A stretch of DNA of 64,000 nt from Rhizobium sp. 18055 (GTDB lineage Bacteria; Pseudomonadota; Alphaproteobacteria; Rhizobiales; Rhizobiaceae): assembly GCF_902706285.1 (NCBI RefSeq), contig NZ_CACSKD010000001.1, positions 496,001 through 560,000 of the forward strand, written 5' to 3'. Positions 46,649 through 55,603 of this stretch are shown here, piece after piece. The notes beneath the pieces were generated by a model. The model was not told the DNA's origin and ran no database searches. It saw only the letters and a list, made by a program, of their open reading frames with translations. Every line of letters begins with the position of its first letter. Within the stretch, counting starts at the first letter, position 1. The translations under genes were made by a program, and so were the position numbers.

Positions 46649-47836
46649 CTAATTCACGGTCACGCTGATGATGAACTTGCGCTTCTCCAACTCCACGAAG
46701 TAAGCGGCAACGTCGAAATACTCTTCCGGTGCCCATACCCCTGGCCTTTTCGGGTTGGAAAGGATCAACTGCGCTGCGATCGAGCCATTCATCGACGTGC
46801 AGGCATCCGTGTAGCCGGCATAGATCGGGTCGGGTCTCACAACCACCTGAACGGTAACCGTGGCCTCGACGCCGTTCTTCCTTCCTTTGCCGATCGCAAA
46901 ATGAATCTCGTGACTTTCCTGGTCCGGAACGCGGTCAGCGTTCTTCTTGACGTTGCGCTCGATCACCTTGTTCAGCACATCGAGCGGCTTGACCATGCGG
47001 CCCCCGATCTCGACCGGCTCGTCAAAATCCCCGAAACCGGCCTTGACCAGCCCGGCCCACGCTTCGTGCTCGCGGTGCGGCAGGTGCAGTTTCCATGAAA
47101 ACTCCTTGATCCCTTTCTCCCGGATGCCGTCAGCAAGGGGCACGGTCAGCTGTTCGGAGTGAGGCGAGTGCATGAACTCGCAACGCCCCCAGGGCTCAGG
47201 CAGATCAAGATACTCCTGACCGCTCATAGGCGGGCACTCGACGTGTTTGCCATCGTAGAACTGCGTGCTCGGATGCGCGTATTCTGCAAGCACGGTCGAG
47301 ACACTGTAGGGCGGCACCAGGATCGGATTTTCGGCGCCAACGAATTCTGCGGCCCAATAGAGCTTGATGCTGTCGATCGTATCGAGCTCGTCCGCGACCG
47401 CCCTGCAGATCACGTTCGACATTCCAGGATCGGCCCCGACGCCAATGACCGCTGTCACACCCGCCTGTTTGAAGCGCTCGTGCTCCGCAATCTGCTTGAC
47501 CGTGTAGGTTCCGAGGCCGCCCAGATCCACATAGGGAACGCGCGCAGCAAGCGCCGCTTCGAAAATCGTCATCTGGAAGCCAAGCAGGGTCGGCACGCAG
47601 TTGATGCAGATGTCGGCGCCGGCGATCACGGAGTGCAGCGTGTCGGCATTGGATACGTCGAGATCCACAAGCGTTATCCTGGGCTCGCCGAGTTCACCGG
47701 CAAGTGCCTCCATCTTGTCACGCGAAGCATCGCAAACGCGGATCGCCGTGATGTCGATGATGGCCCGGTTCGACAACAGGTCGCGAACGATACCTGCGCC
47801 CATGAAACCCGCGCCGCCTAGAATGGTAATGATCAT
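46649..47836 (-). CDS. Saccharopine dehydrogenase-like NAD(P) oxidoreductase
   Basis: A 395-residue protein with an N-terminal Rossmann fold (ILGGAGFMGAGIVRDLL) and the saccharopine-dehydrogenase C-terminal domain containing GADPGMSNVICRAVADEL. Enzymes of this family make or break secondary amines between an amino acid and an oxo acid or aldehyde, or oxidise lysine-type amines. It is the final gene of the leftward operon starting with the PotD-like protein at 55394 and follows an aldehyde dehydrogenase by 21 bases. Oxidative cleavage of an imported opine- or polyamine-like compound, giving an aldehyde for the dehydrogenase, is a plausible role. Confidence 0.85.
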   Translation of the reverse strand: MIITILGGAGFMGAGIVRDLLSNRAIIDITAIRVCDASRDKMEALAGELGEPRITLVDLDVSNADTLHSVIAGADICINCVPTLLGFQMTIFEAALAARVPYVDLGGLGTYTVKQIAEHERFKQAGVTAVIGVGADPGMSNVICRAVADELDTIDSIKLYWAAEFVGAENPILVPPYSVSTVLAEYAHPSTQFYDGKHVECPPMSGQEYLDLPEPWGRCEFMHSPHSEQLTVPLADGIREKGIKEFSWKLHLPHREHEAWAGLVKAGFGDFDEPVEIGGRMVKPLDVLNKVIERNVKKNADRVPDQESHEIHFAIGKGRKNGVEATVTVQVVVRPDPIYAGYTDACTSMNGSIAAQLILSNPKRPGVWAPEEYFDVAAYFVELEKRKFIISVTVN

Positions 47837-47857
47837 CTTCTGTCCAATCGCTGAATA

Positions 47858-49363
47858 TCAAACATGCTTGCGGCCGCCGTCTTGGTAGAACCAGTCGTCC
47901 GGGTAGGGATACCACCAACTCTGCACGGCCGGCTGGTGGTCGATAATGACCATCTTCGAGCGCCGGAACACATCCAGGCCAAGCTTCGAGAGCTCGCGCC
48001 CGAGACCCGATTTCTTCCAGCCACCGAAGGGCAAGGCGTCGTTGTCGATCATCGGATTGTTCACCCAGACCATCCCGGCTTCCAACCGATCGGCTGCTTC
48101 CATCGCCTCATCGAGCGAGGTGGTGAAGATGGAGGCGCCGAGACCAAATTCGCTGTCATTGGCGGCGTCAATCGCTTCGTCGAAGTCGTTCACACGCATA
48201 ACGGCCGCGACCGGTCCGAAGCACTCCTCGCGCATGATCGCCATATCCGAGGTGCAACCGGTCAGGATCGTGGGTTCGTAGAACCACCCGACAGGCTCGC
48301 TTTCGGGGACCTTTCCGCCGATCACGACGGTCGCGCCCTTGGCCTTGGCGTCTTCGACAAGGCGGACGACCTTCTCGCGGGCAGCGCTGCTGACAAGCGG
48401 GCCGATTTCAGCGCGAGTCAAGCCATTGCCAATGCGCAGACGCTTCGCCTCGGCGACGAACTTTTCGATGAAAACGTCATGGACGCTGTCCACGACAAAG
48501 AACCGCTCGGCAGACGTGCATACCTGGCCGGACATATGAAATGCTGCGGTCACGGCCCCTGCTGCGGCGACGCCGAGCGGCGCATGTGCCGTGATGATCA
48601 TCGGGTCCGAGCCGCCAGCCTCGATAACAGCCGGTTTCATCTGCGCCGCCGCGGCAACCGCGACTGCCTTGCCGGCTGCGACAGAACCCGTGAATGCGAC
48701 GGCGTGGGTCTTCGGTGAGGCAATCAACGACGAGGCGAGCTCGGTTCCGCCAGGCAGGCAAGCGATCAGGCCGTCCGGTAGGGCTTCGAAAACCCGCATG
48801 AATTCCAGCGTCGACAGGGTTGTCGCGGGCGCCGGTTTCACGACGCACGCATTGCCCGCCGCAAGCGATGCCGCGACGGTCCAGCACATCAACAGGATGG
48901 GGAAGTTGAACGGCATGATGTGAACGCTGACGCCAAGCGCTTCGTAGCGTGCGAACTGGAAGGACCCGGCCTGGGTTGTACCGGCCACCTTTCCGGCTTC
49001 GTCTCTTGCCATTTCCGCAAAGTATCGGAATGCGCCGGCACAATTTGCGACTTCGCCGATCGCTTCCGGATAGGGCTTGCCCATTTCTCGCGACATCAGC
49101 TCTGCGCACCGCCGCATATCGGTGGCCTCTATTGTGCTGGCGATCTTGTGGAGAACGGTGGCTCGCGACTTGGCATCCAATCGTTTCCACTGGCGCTGAG
49201 CCAGCGTTGCTGAATCCAGGACGCCGGCGAGTTCGCCTTCGGTCACCTCGCCGACAACGCCGACCTTCGCGAGCGTTGAGGGGTCGGACACATCGCTCAC
49301 GCGGCCGGCGCCCCGGTGGTACCGGCCGGCCGAGAAATAGGTTGGTTGTGTGGGATCGAACAT
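47858..49363 (-). CDS. Aldehyde dehydrogenase (succinate-semialdehyde dehydrogenase-like)
   Basis: A 501-residue NAD(P)-dependent aldehyde dehydrogenase. The general base Glu lies in VIEAGGSDPMI (about residue 246) and the nucleophile Cys in SGQVCTSAERFFV (about 280). Other blocks are MPFNFPILLMCW, which replaces the usual xPWNFP, and MVWVNNPMIDNDALPFGGWK. The MIDNDALPFGG ending is typical of the GabD/Sad branch. It belongs to the PotD-led operon. Confidence 0.9.
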   Translation of the reverse strand: MFDPTQPTYFSAGRYHRGAGRVSDVSDPSTLAKVGVVGEVTEGELAGVLDSATLAQRQWKRLDAKSRATVLHKIASTIEATDMRRCAELMSREMGKPYPEAIGEVANCAGAFRYFAEMARDEAGKVAGTTQAGSFQFARYEALGVSVHIMPFNFPILLMCWTVAASLAAGNACVVKPAPATTLSTLEFMRVFEALPDGLIACLPGGTELASSLIASPKTHAVAFTGSVAAGKAVAVAAAAQMKPAVIEAGGSDPMIITAHAPLGVAAAGAVTAAFHMSGQVCTSAERFFVVDSVHDVFIEKFVAEAKRLRIGNGLTRAEIGPLVSSAAREKVVRLVEDAKAKGATVVIGGKVPESEPVGWFYEPTILTGCTSDMAIMREECFGPVAAVMRVNDFDEAIDAANDSEFGLGASIFTTSLDEAMEAADRLEAGMVWVNNPMIDNDALPFGGWKKSGLGRELSKLGLDVFRRSKMVIIDHQPAVQSWWYPYPDDWFYQDGGRKHV

Positions 49364-49456
49364 GAATGCCGTTTCCTGAGTTGAATGGGTCTGAATCGCC
49401 GCCGCAAATTTTGCCCACGGCTCCTGCAGGTGGATCAGCGCGATCGCACGTGCGGC

Positions 49457-49804
49457 CTAGCGGATCATGTAGACCTTCTTGATGGTCTCATGGACCGTGC
49501 AGACACCTTTCCAATCCTGCGGGAAGAAGGCTGCGGTATCGGGTGTAACCTCGATGACATCACCGCTTTCGTGCACATAGGTGCAGCGCCCCTCCAGGAA
49601 GTGGCAGAACTCATCGCGGGTCACATGGCACTCCCATTTGCCGGGTGTGCAGATCCAGAGTCCGCATTCGCTTTGGCCGTTCGGTCCTTTGTGGATCAGC
49701 CGTCCGGAGACGTGGCTCACACCTTCGATCATCGTCGGAATGGTGCCCCAATCGACCAGATCCGTCTGTTTCAGTGGCTCATACATACGTGGTGTCGTGC
49801 TCAT
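49457..49804 (-). CDS. Cupin-domain protein (DUF861 type), copy 1
   Basis: A 115-residue single cupin. The core reads GLWICTPGKWECHVTRDEFCHFLEG in two adjoining halves, then VTPDTAAFFPQDWKGVCTV. This is the EutQ/DUF861-like (ureidoglycolate-hydrolase/(S)-allantoin type) compact cupin, commonly acting as a small epimerase, isomerase or binding protein. It resembles the cupin encoded next to it at 49829 over its whole length, pointing to tandem duplication. Function in the cluster is unknown. Confidence 0.82.
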   Translation of the reverse strand: MSTTPRMYEPLKQTDLVDWGTIPTMIEGVSHVSGRLIHKGPNGQSECGLWICTPGKWECHVTRDEFCHFLEGRCTYVHESGDVIEVTPDTAAFFPQDWKGVCTVHETIKKVYMIR

Positions 49805-49828
49805 TGGAGTGCTCCCTGAAATGCCGGT

Positions 49829-50191
49829 TCAAGCCAGCATGTAAATGTTTCGAATTGTGTCGATCACGTTGCATTCGCCGGTCCATCCGGCCGGAAACAT
49901 CACGGCTGTTCCGGAGGCAACCTCGATCACCTCGCCGACGTCCGACGTGTAGACGGCGCGCCCCGCGACGAAGTGGCAGAATTCATCGCGCGGGATCGAC
50001 AGACGCCAGCGCCCTGGCGTGCATACCCAGATGCCGGTCTCCGGCTGATTGTTCGGTCCTTTGAACAACAACCGGCCCGAAGAGTGCGATTGGCCGTCGA
50101 TCATCTCCGATTGATCACCCCAATCGACCAGGTCGTTGAATGTTGTCGCCGCATGGAGGTGCGGAGCGGACGAACGCAATGTGTCAGACAT
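49829..50191 (-). CDS. Cupin-domain protein (DUF861 type), copy 2
   Basis: A 120-residue single cupin, paralogue of the one encoded at 49457; shared blocks include GRLLFKGPNNQPETGIWVCT against GRLIHKGPNGQSECGLWICT, and DEFCHF. The ATG at 50191 lies within the 3' end of the upstream glycosyltransferase gene (8-base overlap), which supports coupled translation and rules out the longer frame from 50305. The two cupins may form a heterodimer. Confidence 0.82.
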   Translation of the reverse strand: MSDTLRSSAPHLHAATTFNDLVDWGDQSEMIDGQSHSSGRLLFKGPNNQPETGIWVCTPGRWRLSIPRDEFCHFVAGRAVYTSDVGEVIEVASGTAVMFPAGWTGECNVIDTIRNIYMLA

Positions 50192-51476
50192 GGTATTTCC
50201 CGGTTGTGACGAGTTGATCGAGGATTGCTGCCGCCTTCTGCGGACCATTCTGCGACTGCATGTGGGCAGAGGTCTCAGCCAGCTTGCGTTGCATGGCGGC
50301 GCCATTGATCATCTGGTCAAGCTTTTCGGCCAGTTCATCATCGGTCCAGTCGTAGCGAGGCATCTTGAAGCCGTGGCCGGTCTCATCGACGCGCGTGGCA
50401 TTGTCATGCCCGTCCCAGACGTAAGGCATGATGATCGCAGGCTTGCCGAAGTAGAGGCACTCGGTGAAGGAATTGTTGCCACCATGATGGATTGCCGCGT
50501 CGGTCTGGGGGATCACCGATGGCTGCGGGAACCAGCTGTCAACGATCACATTGCCCGGAAGATCGTGATACTGATCCTTGTAGTCGCCGACATTGACCAA
50601 TGCCCGATAGGGCAGTTTGCCGATCGTCTCGATCAGCCTTTTCAACAGGTCGGTATCGCCGGCCCCGAGCGATCCGAACGACACGTAAATCAGCGGCTTG
50701 TCGTTGTTGCGCTCGAAGGTCGGAACCGCATAGGGCGCTTCCTTTCGGATACAGCCTTCCAGATACTGGTAGCGGCCGGGATCAAGAGGATGCGCCCGGC
50801 TGAACTTAACGGGCTCAGGATAGAGGAGCAGGTTCATGAAGGGGGAAGGCTCGAAGAACTGGCCAATCGGATAGGCGCTCTCTCCTGTCGAGGCCAGGAA
50901 TTCGTTGAAGTCATCGTGGATCGGCTGGATCACCTCGTTGAAGCGCGCTCGAAAGGCCTCGTGGCCTTCGGTATCGTCCTGCCGGCAACCCGATAGATGC
51001 GGGGGAATGCTCGGATCTTCGATCTCGTTTTCGGAGCATGAGATGATGCGGACCCAGGGCTTGCCGTATTGCTTGATGGCCGGGAACAGGATGACGTTAT
51101 CGACGCAGATGAGATCCGGCTGGATCGTCTCCAGCACCGCCGGCAGATCCTTCTCCGCCCACCTCGCGCTATCGACAATCGCTGTCCAGCAATCCTTCAC
51201 GTAGGTATCGATCTGCTCATACGGGCTCTTCCGAAAATTCGGGATATGGCCATTGATGAAGTCCTCCCAGAATTTCGCCATCTGCTCGGGCAGCATCGGC
51301 TCCGACAGGTTGATCGGATGCGCCTCGAAGCCGTAGCCCTGATAGACGGACACGAAGCCGGGATCGGACAGAAAGACGGCCTTGTGCCCCATCGCTTCGA
51401 CCGCCTGAGCGATACCGACGGAGTTGAGTGCCGGGCCGAATGCTGCCTCCGGGAAGAATGCAATTTTCTTGGTCAT
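50184..51476 (-). CDS. GT1-family (UGT-type) glycosyltransferase, copy A
   Basis: A 430-residue GT-B glycosyltransferase. The N-terminal acceptor domain begins IAFFPEAAFGPALNSVGIAQ. The donor-binding block is VDSWFPQPSVIPQTDAAIHH followed by GGNNSFTECLYFGKP near residue 325, then WDGHDNATRV; this is the bacterial macrolide/UGT counterpart of the plant PSPG box. No signal peptide is present. A homologue of the same length is encoded at 56542 on the other side of the promoter region. Acceptor and sugar donor are unknown; a polyamine-, opine- or aromatic-type compound is possible from context. Confidence 0.88.
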   Translation of the reverse strand: MTKKIAFFPEAAFGPALNSVGIAQAVEAMGHKAVFLSDPGFVSVYQGYGFEAHPINLSEPMLPEQMAKFWEDFINGHIPNFRKSPYEQIDTYVKDCWTAIVDSARWAEKDLPAVLETIQPDLICVDNVILFPAIKQYGKPWVRIISCSENEIEDPSIPPHLSGCRQDDTEGHEAFRARFNEVIQPIHDDFNEFLASTGESAYPIGQFFEPSPFMNLLLYPEPVKFSRAHPLDPGRYQYLEGCIRKEAPYAVPTFERNNDKPLIYVSFGSLGAGDTDLLKRLIETIGKLPYRALVNVGDYKDQYHDLPGNVIVDSWFPQPSVIPQTDAAIHHGGNNSFTECLYFGKPAIIMPYVWDGHDNATRVDETGHGFKMPRYDWTDDELAEKLDQMINGAAMQRKLAETSAHMQSQNGPQKAAAILDQLVTTGKYHV

Positions 51477-51510
51477 GACAGTTCCCTTTTTTTATCGTTC
51501 GTTCCCGGTG

Positions 51511-52566
51511 TCAGAACACGTGGCACTTCGCCGGATCCACCAGCAGGCCGACCGGCTGGCCGGGCGCAAAATGTCGCCCCTCCTCGGCCGTCACACGCAC
51601 CTGGACCGGAGCATCGGAAACCTTCGTCGCCACGTGCAGCACGCGATCCAGGCCGTGATAGGCGATGGCGGAGATCGTGCCTGAAATGCCATCGGCGCCC
51701 TTGGAGAGCCTGATGACTTCGGGACGGACAGCAATGGTTGCCGCGCCGGGCGGCCGTTTTGCCGGTAGCGCGAAGCTATAGCCGTCTGTGCTGAACGTGC
51801 CGTCGCGATCGATGTCACCCGCGATGAAGTTCATGATGCCGATGAAATTTGCCACGAACCGGTCCTGAGGGGCCTCGTAGATCTCCTCCGGCGTGCCGAC
51901 CTGAAGCAGCTTTCCGTCCTTGAGGATCGCCATGCGATCGGCCATCACCAGCGCTTCCTCCTGGTCGTGGGTGACGATGACGAAGGTGATCCCGGCTTCG
52001 TGCTGTAGGCGCTTCAGCTCGAGCTGCATTTTCTCGCGCAGTTTTTTATCCAGCGCGCCGAGCGGCTCGTCGAGCAGCAGCACCTTCGGCCGTTTCACCA
52101 GAGCCCGCGCCAGCGCAACGCGTTGTTTTTGGCCTCCCGACAGCTGATCGGGCTTCCGGTCCGCCAGGGCCGTCAGATCGGTCGTGGCCAAGGTCTCGTC
52201 CACGCGTTTGCGGACCTCACTTTTGGGCAAGCGCTCCATCTCAAGGCCATAGCTGAGGTTCTGACGGACAGTCATATGCGGAAAGAGGGCGTATGACTGG
52301 AACATCAGGTTGAGCGGTCGCTTTTCCGGGGGCAACGGCGCGATGTCCTGCCCCGACAGCCAGATGGCGCCGCCACTTGGCGTTTCAAAGCCGGCGAGCA
52401 TGCGAAGAAGCGTTGTCTTGCCGCAGCCAGACGGCCCGAGGAGCGCGAAGAACTCGTTCCTGCGGATTTCCAGCGTCACGCCATCGACGGCGACAACAGG
52501 GCCGAATGTCTTGTGGAGCGCCTCGATCTTGAGGATCGTCTCGTGTCTTCCTTCGGCATCGATCAT
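51511..52566 (-). CDS. ABC transporter ATP-binding protein (PotA type)
   Basis: A 351-residue ATPase with Walker A GPSGCGKTT, signature LSGGQKQRVALARAL, Walker B VLLLDEPLGALDKK and switch His in VTHDQEEALVM. The C-terminal TOBE domain (IAVRPEVIRLSKG) follows. Its start overlaps the stop of the permease gene as ATGA. Last transporter gene of the PotD-led operon; a glycosyltransferase gene follows 34 bases later. Confidence 0.93.
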   Translation of the reverse strand: MIDAEGRHETILKIEALHKTFGPVVAVDGVTLEIRRNEFFALLGPSGCGKTTLLRMLAGFETPSGGAIWLSGQDIAPLPPEKRPLNLMFQSYALFPHMTVRQNLSYGLEMERLPKSEVRKRVDETLATTDLTALADRKPDQLSGGQKQRVALARALVKRPKVLLLDEPLGALDKKLREKMQLELKRLQHEAGITFVIVTHDQEEALVMADRMAILKDGKLLQVGTPEEIYEAPQDRFVANFIGIMNFIAGDIDRDGTFSTDGYSFALPAKRPPGAATIAVRPEVIRLSKGADGISGTISAIAYHGLDRVLHVATKVSDAPVQVRVTAEEGRHFAPGQPVGLLVDPAKCHVF

Positions 52567-53342
52567 TTAATCTGTTCTTTGTTGAGCCATTGAGAGGCGA
52601 ATAGGGCCAGAGCGCTTACGCCCATGACGAGTGTCGCCAGCGCGTTGATTTCCGGCGTGATGCCGAAGCGGATCATGGAATAGATCTGGATCGGCAGCGT
52701 GATCGAGGAGCGGCTGGCGCCTGATGTGAAGAATGCGATGATGAACTCGTCGACAGACAGCGTGAATGCCAACAGCGCACCAGCAACGATCGCGGGCAGA
52801 ATGACGGGAAACGTCACCCGCCAAAAGGTCGTCCAGGCGGAAGCGCCGAGATCGCGGGAGGCCTCGACGATCGAATAGTCAAAGTTCTTGAGCCGGGCCC
52901 TCAGCACCGAGCAGACGAATGCCAGGTCAAAGATCACATGGCTGGCGATGATCGTCGGCAAGCCGAGTGTCAGATTGAGCTTGGAAAAGAACGACAGGAG
53001 AGCAACGGCCAGGACGATATCGGGAATCACCATCGGCGCGAAGGCCAGCGCCTCGAGCCCGCTGCTCTTACGGCGCCGCGTCTCCATTCCGATTGCCAGC
53101 ATCGTGCCAAGGACGGTGGAGATGAGCGTCGCGCAGATCGCGACAACGAGCGTGTTCCAGGCAGCCCGCAGAATGTCGTTATTCTCGAAGAGGGAGCTGT
53201 ACCACTTCGTTGAAAATCCTGACCATGTCGTCGGCAGTCCTGCCTTGTTGAACGACAGCAGCACCAGAACCGCGATCGGCAGGTAGAGAAAGCCGTAGAC
53301 AAGAACGAGCACGATCGTGTCGGGCAGACGAGACCTTCTCAT
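52563..53342 (-). CDS. ABC transporter permease (PotC type)
   Basis: A 259-residue inner-membrane permease. It opens with IVLVLVYGFLYLPIAVLVLL and has the PotC EAA loop VEASRDLGASAWTTFWRVT and the segment SVDEFIIAFFTSG, close to spermidine/putrescine PotC. Start and stop overlap both neighbours as ATGA. Confidence 0.93.
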   Translation of the reverse strand: MRRSRLPDTIVLVLVYGFLYLPIAVLVLLSFNKAGLPTTWSGFSTKWYSSLFENNDILRAAWNTLVVAICATLISTVLGTMLAIGMETRRRKSSGLEALAFAPMVIPDIVLAVALLSFFSKLNLTLGLPTIIASHVIFDLAFVCSVLRARLKNFDYSIVEASRDLGASAWTTFWRVTFPVILPAIVAGALLAFTLSVDEFIIAFFTSGASRSSITLPIQIYSMIRFGITPEINALATLVMGVSALALFASQWLNKEQIK

Positions 53343-54205
53343 GGCACGCTCCCGACCGCCTGCTCGCCGCTGGCCCTTGCTGTCAGACGCGCCTGCGACA
53401 TCAGAAGAATGACCATCACGGTGATCAGCACCAGCCCCAGGGCGGCGCCGAAGGGCCAGTCGTTTGCCGTGAGGAACTGATCATAGACCACGTTGCCAAT
53501 CATCTGGAAACGACCGCCGCCCAAAAGCGCGGGGGTGACGAAATTGCCTATGGAGAGCACAAAAATGAAAACGCCTCCCGCAGCGACACCCGGCATGGTG
53601 AGCGGCAATGTCACACGCAGAAACGTTCGGCAGGGGCCGGCGCCGAGATCGCGGGAGGCTTCCATCAGCTCCGGGTTCAAACGCGATAGGGTCGAATAGA
53701 TCGCGAGAATGACGAACGGAAGGTAGTTATAGACGAGGCCCGTGACGACCGCGCCTTCCGTATACAGCATCGAGAACGGCTCGCCGGTATAACCAAGCAT
53801 CTGCAAAAGCTTGTTGAACAGCCCTTCGCGGTTGAGCAGCAGCATCCACGCGTATGTGCGGATCAGATAGTTTGACCAGAACGGCAGCACCGCGAAGAAA
53901 AGCAACGTCGGCTGCCTCATGCGCGGCGCGCGACTGATGGCATAAGCTGCCGGATAAGCGATCACGATTGCGATCAGCGTCGCAGTTCCGGCGATCCGTG
54001 CAGATTGCAGAAAAATCCGTGCGTAAAGCGGATCTGCCACTCGCGCAAAATTCTCAAGGGTGAAATTGTATTCGATGCCGCCCCATACACCGCGTTGGAA
54101 AAAGGCGTAACTGAGGATCAGCAGGCAGGGGGCGACCATGAACACGAGCAGCCATGCGACAGGAGGCGCTGCGATCAGGTTTGGTCTTGTTTTCTGATAG
54201 GACAC
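53339..54205 (-). CDS. ABC transporter permease (PotB type)
   Basis: A 288-residue inner-membrane permease. GTG at 54205 gives the start VSYQKTRPNLIAAPPVAWLL; the frame extends a further 25 codons upstream without family likeness, so the start is uncertain. The EAA loop is MEASRDLGAGPCRTFLRVT, followed by FVTPALLGGGRFQMIGN, a PotB hallmark. Its stop overlaps the PotC-type start. Confidence 0.9.
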   Translation of the reverse strand: MSYQKTRPNLIAAPPVAWLLVFMVAPCLLILSYAFFQRGVWGGIEYNFTLENFARVADPLYARIFLQSARIAGTATLIAIVIAYPAAYAISRAPRMRQPTLLFFAVLPFWSNYLIRTYAWMLLLNREGLFNKLLQMLGYTGEPFSMLYTEGAVVTGLVYNYLPFVILAIYSTLSRLNPELMEASRDLGAGPCRTFLRVTLPLTMPGVAAGGVFIFVLSIGNFVTPALLGGGRFQMIGNVVYDQFLTANDWPFGAALGLVLITVMVILLMSQARLTARASGEQAVGSVP

Positions 54206-54326
54206 GAAGGCTCTGCCTTTGAGGTTCTCGGTAGGCTGGTCTCCCGACCTGGCGCGGTGACACCGGACGGCCGGGAGCATGGGGCCGCCTGACGGCGGCC
54301 CGCGGCCGGTTCAGATGTGCCGACGC

Positions 54327-55394
54327 TTAATTCGCGGCTTTGATCTCGCTCACCACCCTGGCGTAGTTTTTCTGGGCAGCGCCAAGATCGCGCAGGAGTT
54401 CGTACTTGGTGAGTTCCGCCGGCGTCATGCCCATCGTCGGGTACTGCTTGATGAGGGCGGGATCCAGGCTTTCCATGGCGGCTTTGTTCGGCACCTTGTA
54501 GAGAATGTTCTGCGCGGCCCAGGCATGGTTCTTGGCATCCAGGATGAAGTTTATGAACTTCATGGCCGCATCCTTATGCTCTGAATCCTTCATCACCACG
54601 ATGGTATCGACCCAGAGATCGGAACCTTCCTTCGGCACCACGAACTTGATGTCCTTGTTGTCGGTGATCCCATAGTTGCACCAGCCGTCCCAGGCTTGAA
54701 CAAGGTGAGCTTCGCCAGAAACAAGCTTCGAGTAAAAGGTAGTGTCGTCGTAGGCCAGTAGCGTCTTCTTTGCCTGGATCAGGAGCTCCTTGACCTCATC
54801 GAGTTTGGCAGGATCGGCCTCGTTTACCGAATAGCCCTTCGCAAGCTCGCCCGCGGCCATGAGCCAACGGTCGGTCGCAAGCATGGTCGTCTTGCCCTTG
54901 AGATCATCGGAGGGCTGCAAAAGGCTCATCCAGCTATCGGGCGTGCCCTTCACGAGATCCGAACGGTAGCAAAGACCGGTGGCGCCCCAGGTATAGGGAA
55001 CGGAGAACGCGTTGCCCGGATCGTAGGCGAGGTTGACAGCCTCGGGATAGAGATTTGCCAGGTTCGGAACGGCCGCCTTGTCGATCGGAGCAAGCATTCC
55101 CTGCCCGTTGAGAACCTCAGCAAATGGCGATGAAACGAACACCACGTCATATCCCTTGCCGTGGCTGGCCATGAGCTTGCCCATGATTTCTTCATTGGTG
55201 GCGTGGTTCACCACCTCGATCTCAAGGCCGGTCGCGGCCTTGAAAGTCTCGGCGATATCCTTCGCCATGTAGCCATCCCAGTTCGATATCACCAGGTCCG
55301 CCGCCGACGTCGCATGCGCACTTCCCAGTATCAGCGAGATAGCCATCACCTTCGCACTCAACGGCTTGAGCGCGGACAGATTCGTCCCTTTCAC
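54327..55394 (-). CDS. Polyamine-type ABC substrate-binding protein (PotD type)
   Basis: A 355-residue periplasmic protein. GTG at 55394 has GGGAG 6 bases upstream and yields a Sec signal peptide ending GSAHATSA before ADLVISNWDGYM. The WDGYM/FNWxxY type opening, VVFVSSPFAEVL and YTWGATGLCYRSDLV match PotD/PotF-like proteins. It leads a nine-gene leftward operon. Ligand acidic residues typical of PotD are only partly evident, so a modified polyamine or an amino compound is possible. Confidence 0.9.
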   Translation of the reverse strand: MKGTNLSALKPLSAKVMAISLILGSAHATSAADLVISNWDGYMAKDIAETFKAATGLEIEVVNHATNEEIMGKLMASHGKGYDVVFVSSPFAEVLNGQGMLAPIDKAAVPNLANLYPEAVNLAYDPGNAFSVPYTWGATGLCYRSDLVKGTPDSWMSLLQPSDDLKGKTTMLATDRWLMAAGELAKGYSVNEADPAKLDEVKELLIQAKKTLLAYDDTTFYSKLVSGEAHLVQAWDGWCNYGITDNKDIKFVVPKEGSDLWVDTIVVMKDSEHKDAAMKFINFILDAKNHAWAAQNILYKVPNKAAMESLDPALIKQYPTMGMTPAELTKYELLRDLGAAQKNYARVVSEIKAAN

Positions 55395-55474
55395 GGAGAA
55401 CTCCCATTTTTCGATTTGTTCCAGCCTCAACGGGCGGCGCCGCTTATGCGATCATTGATTGCCCTGGCCTGACT

Positions 55475-55529
55475 GTATTATTTTCGATAAAAATACGTCA
55501 ATAGGAAAAATGATATCGGTCTTATTTTT
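55475..55529. promoter_or_regulatory. Two AT-rich palindromes in the divergent promoter region
   Basis: An imperfect 22-base palindrome centred on CG (55475-55496, outer arms GTATT/AATAC, 18 of 22 positions symmetric) is followed by AAAAATGA/TTATTTTT arms with an 8-base spacer (55506-55529). They sit between the PotD-like start (55394) and the GntR gene (55604). They are candidate operators for that regulator. Confidence 0.5.
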
Positions 55530-55603
55530 GACTTTCTGCATCAAGGACCCTTGAAAAGGGGCGATTCAGAGGGCAGCATGACGCCAGAAACGGATTTGAT
55601 GGA

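Noticed and set aside
46511..47098. 195-codon plus-strand frame overlapping the saccharopine-dehydrogenase-like gene
   Set aside because: It is antisense to a clear gene, and its residue pattern is that of a shadow frame.
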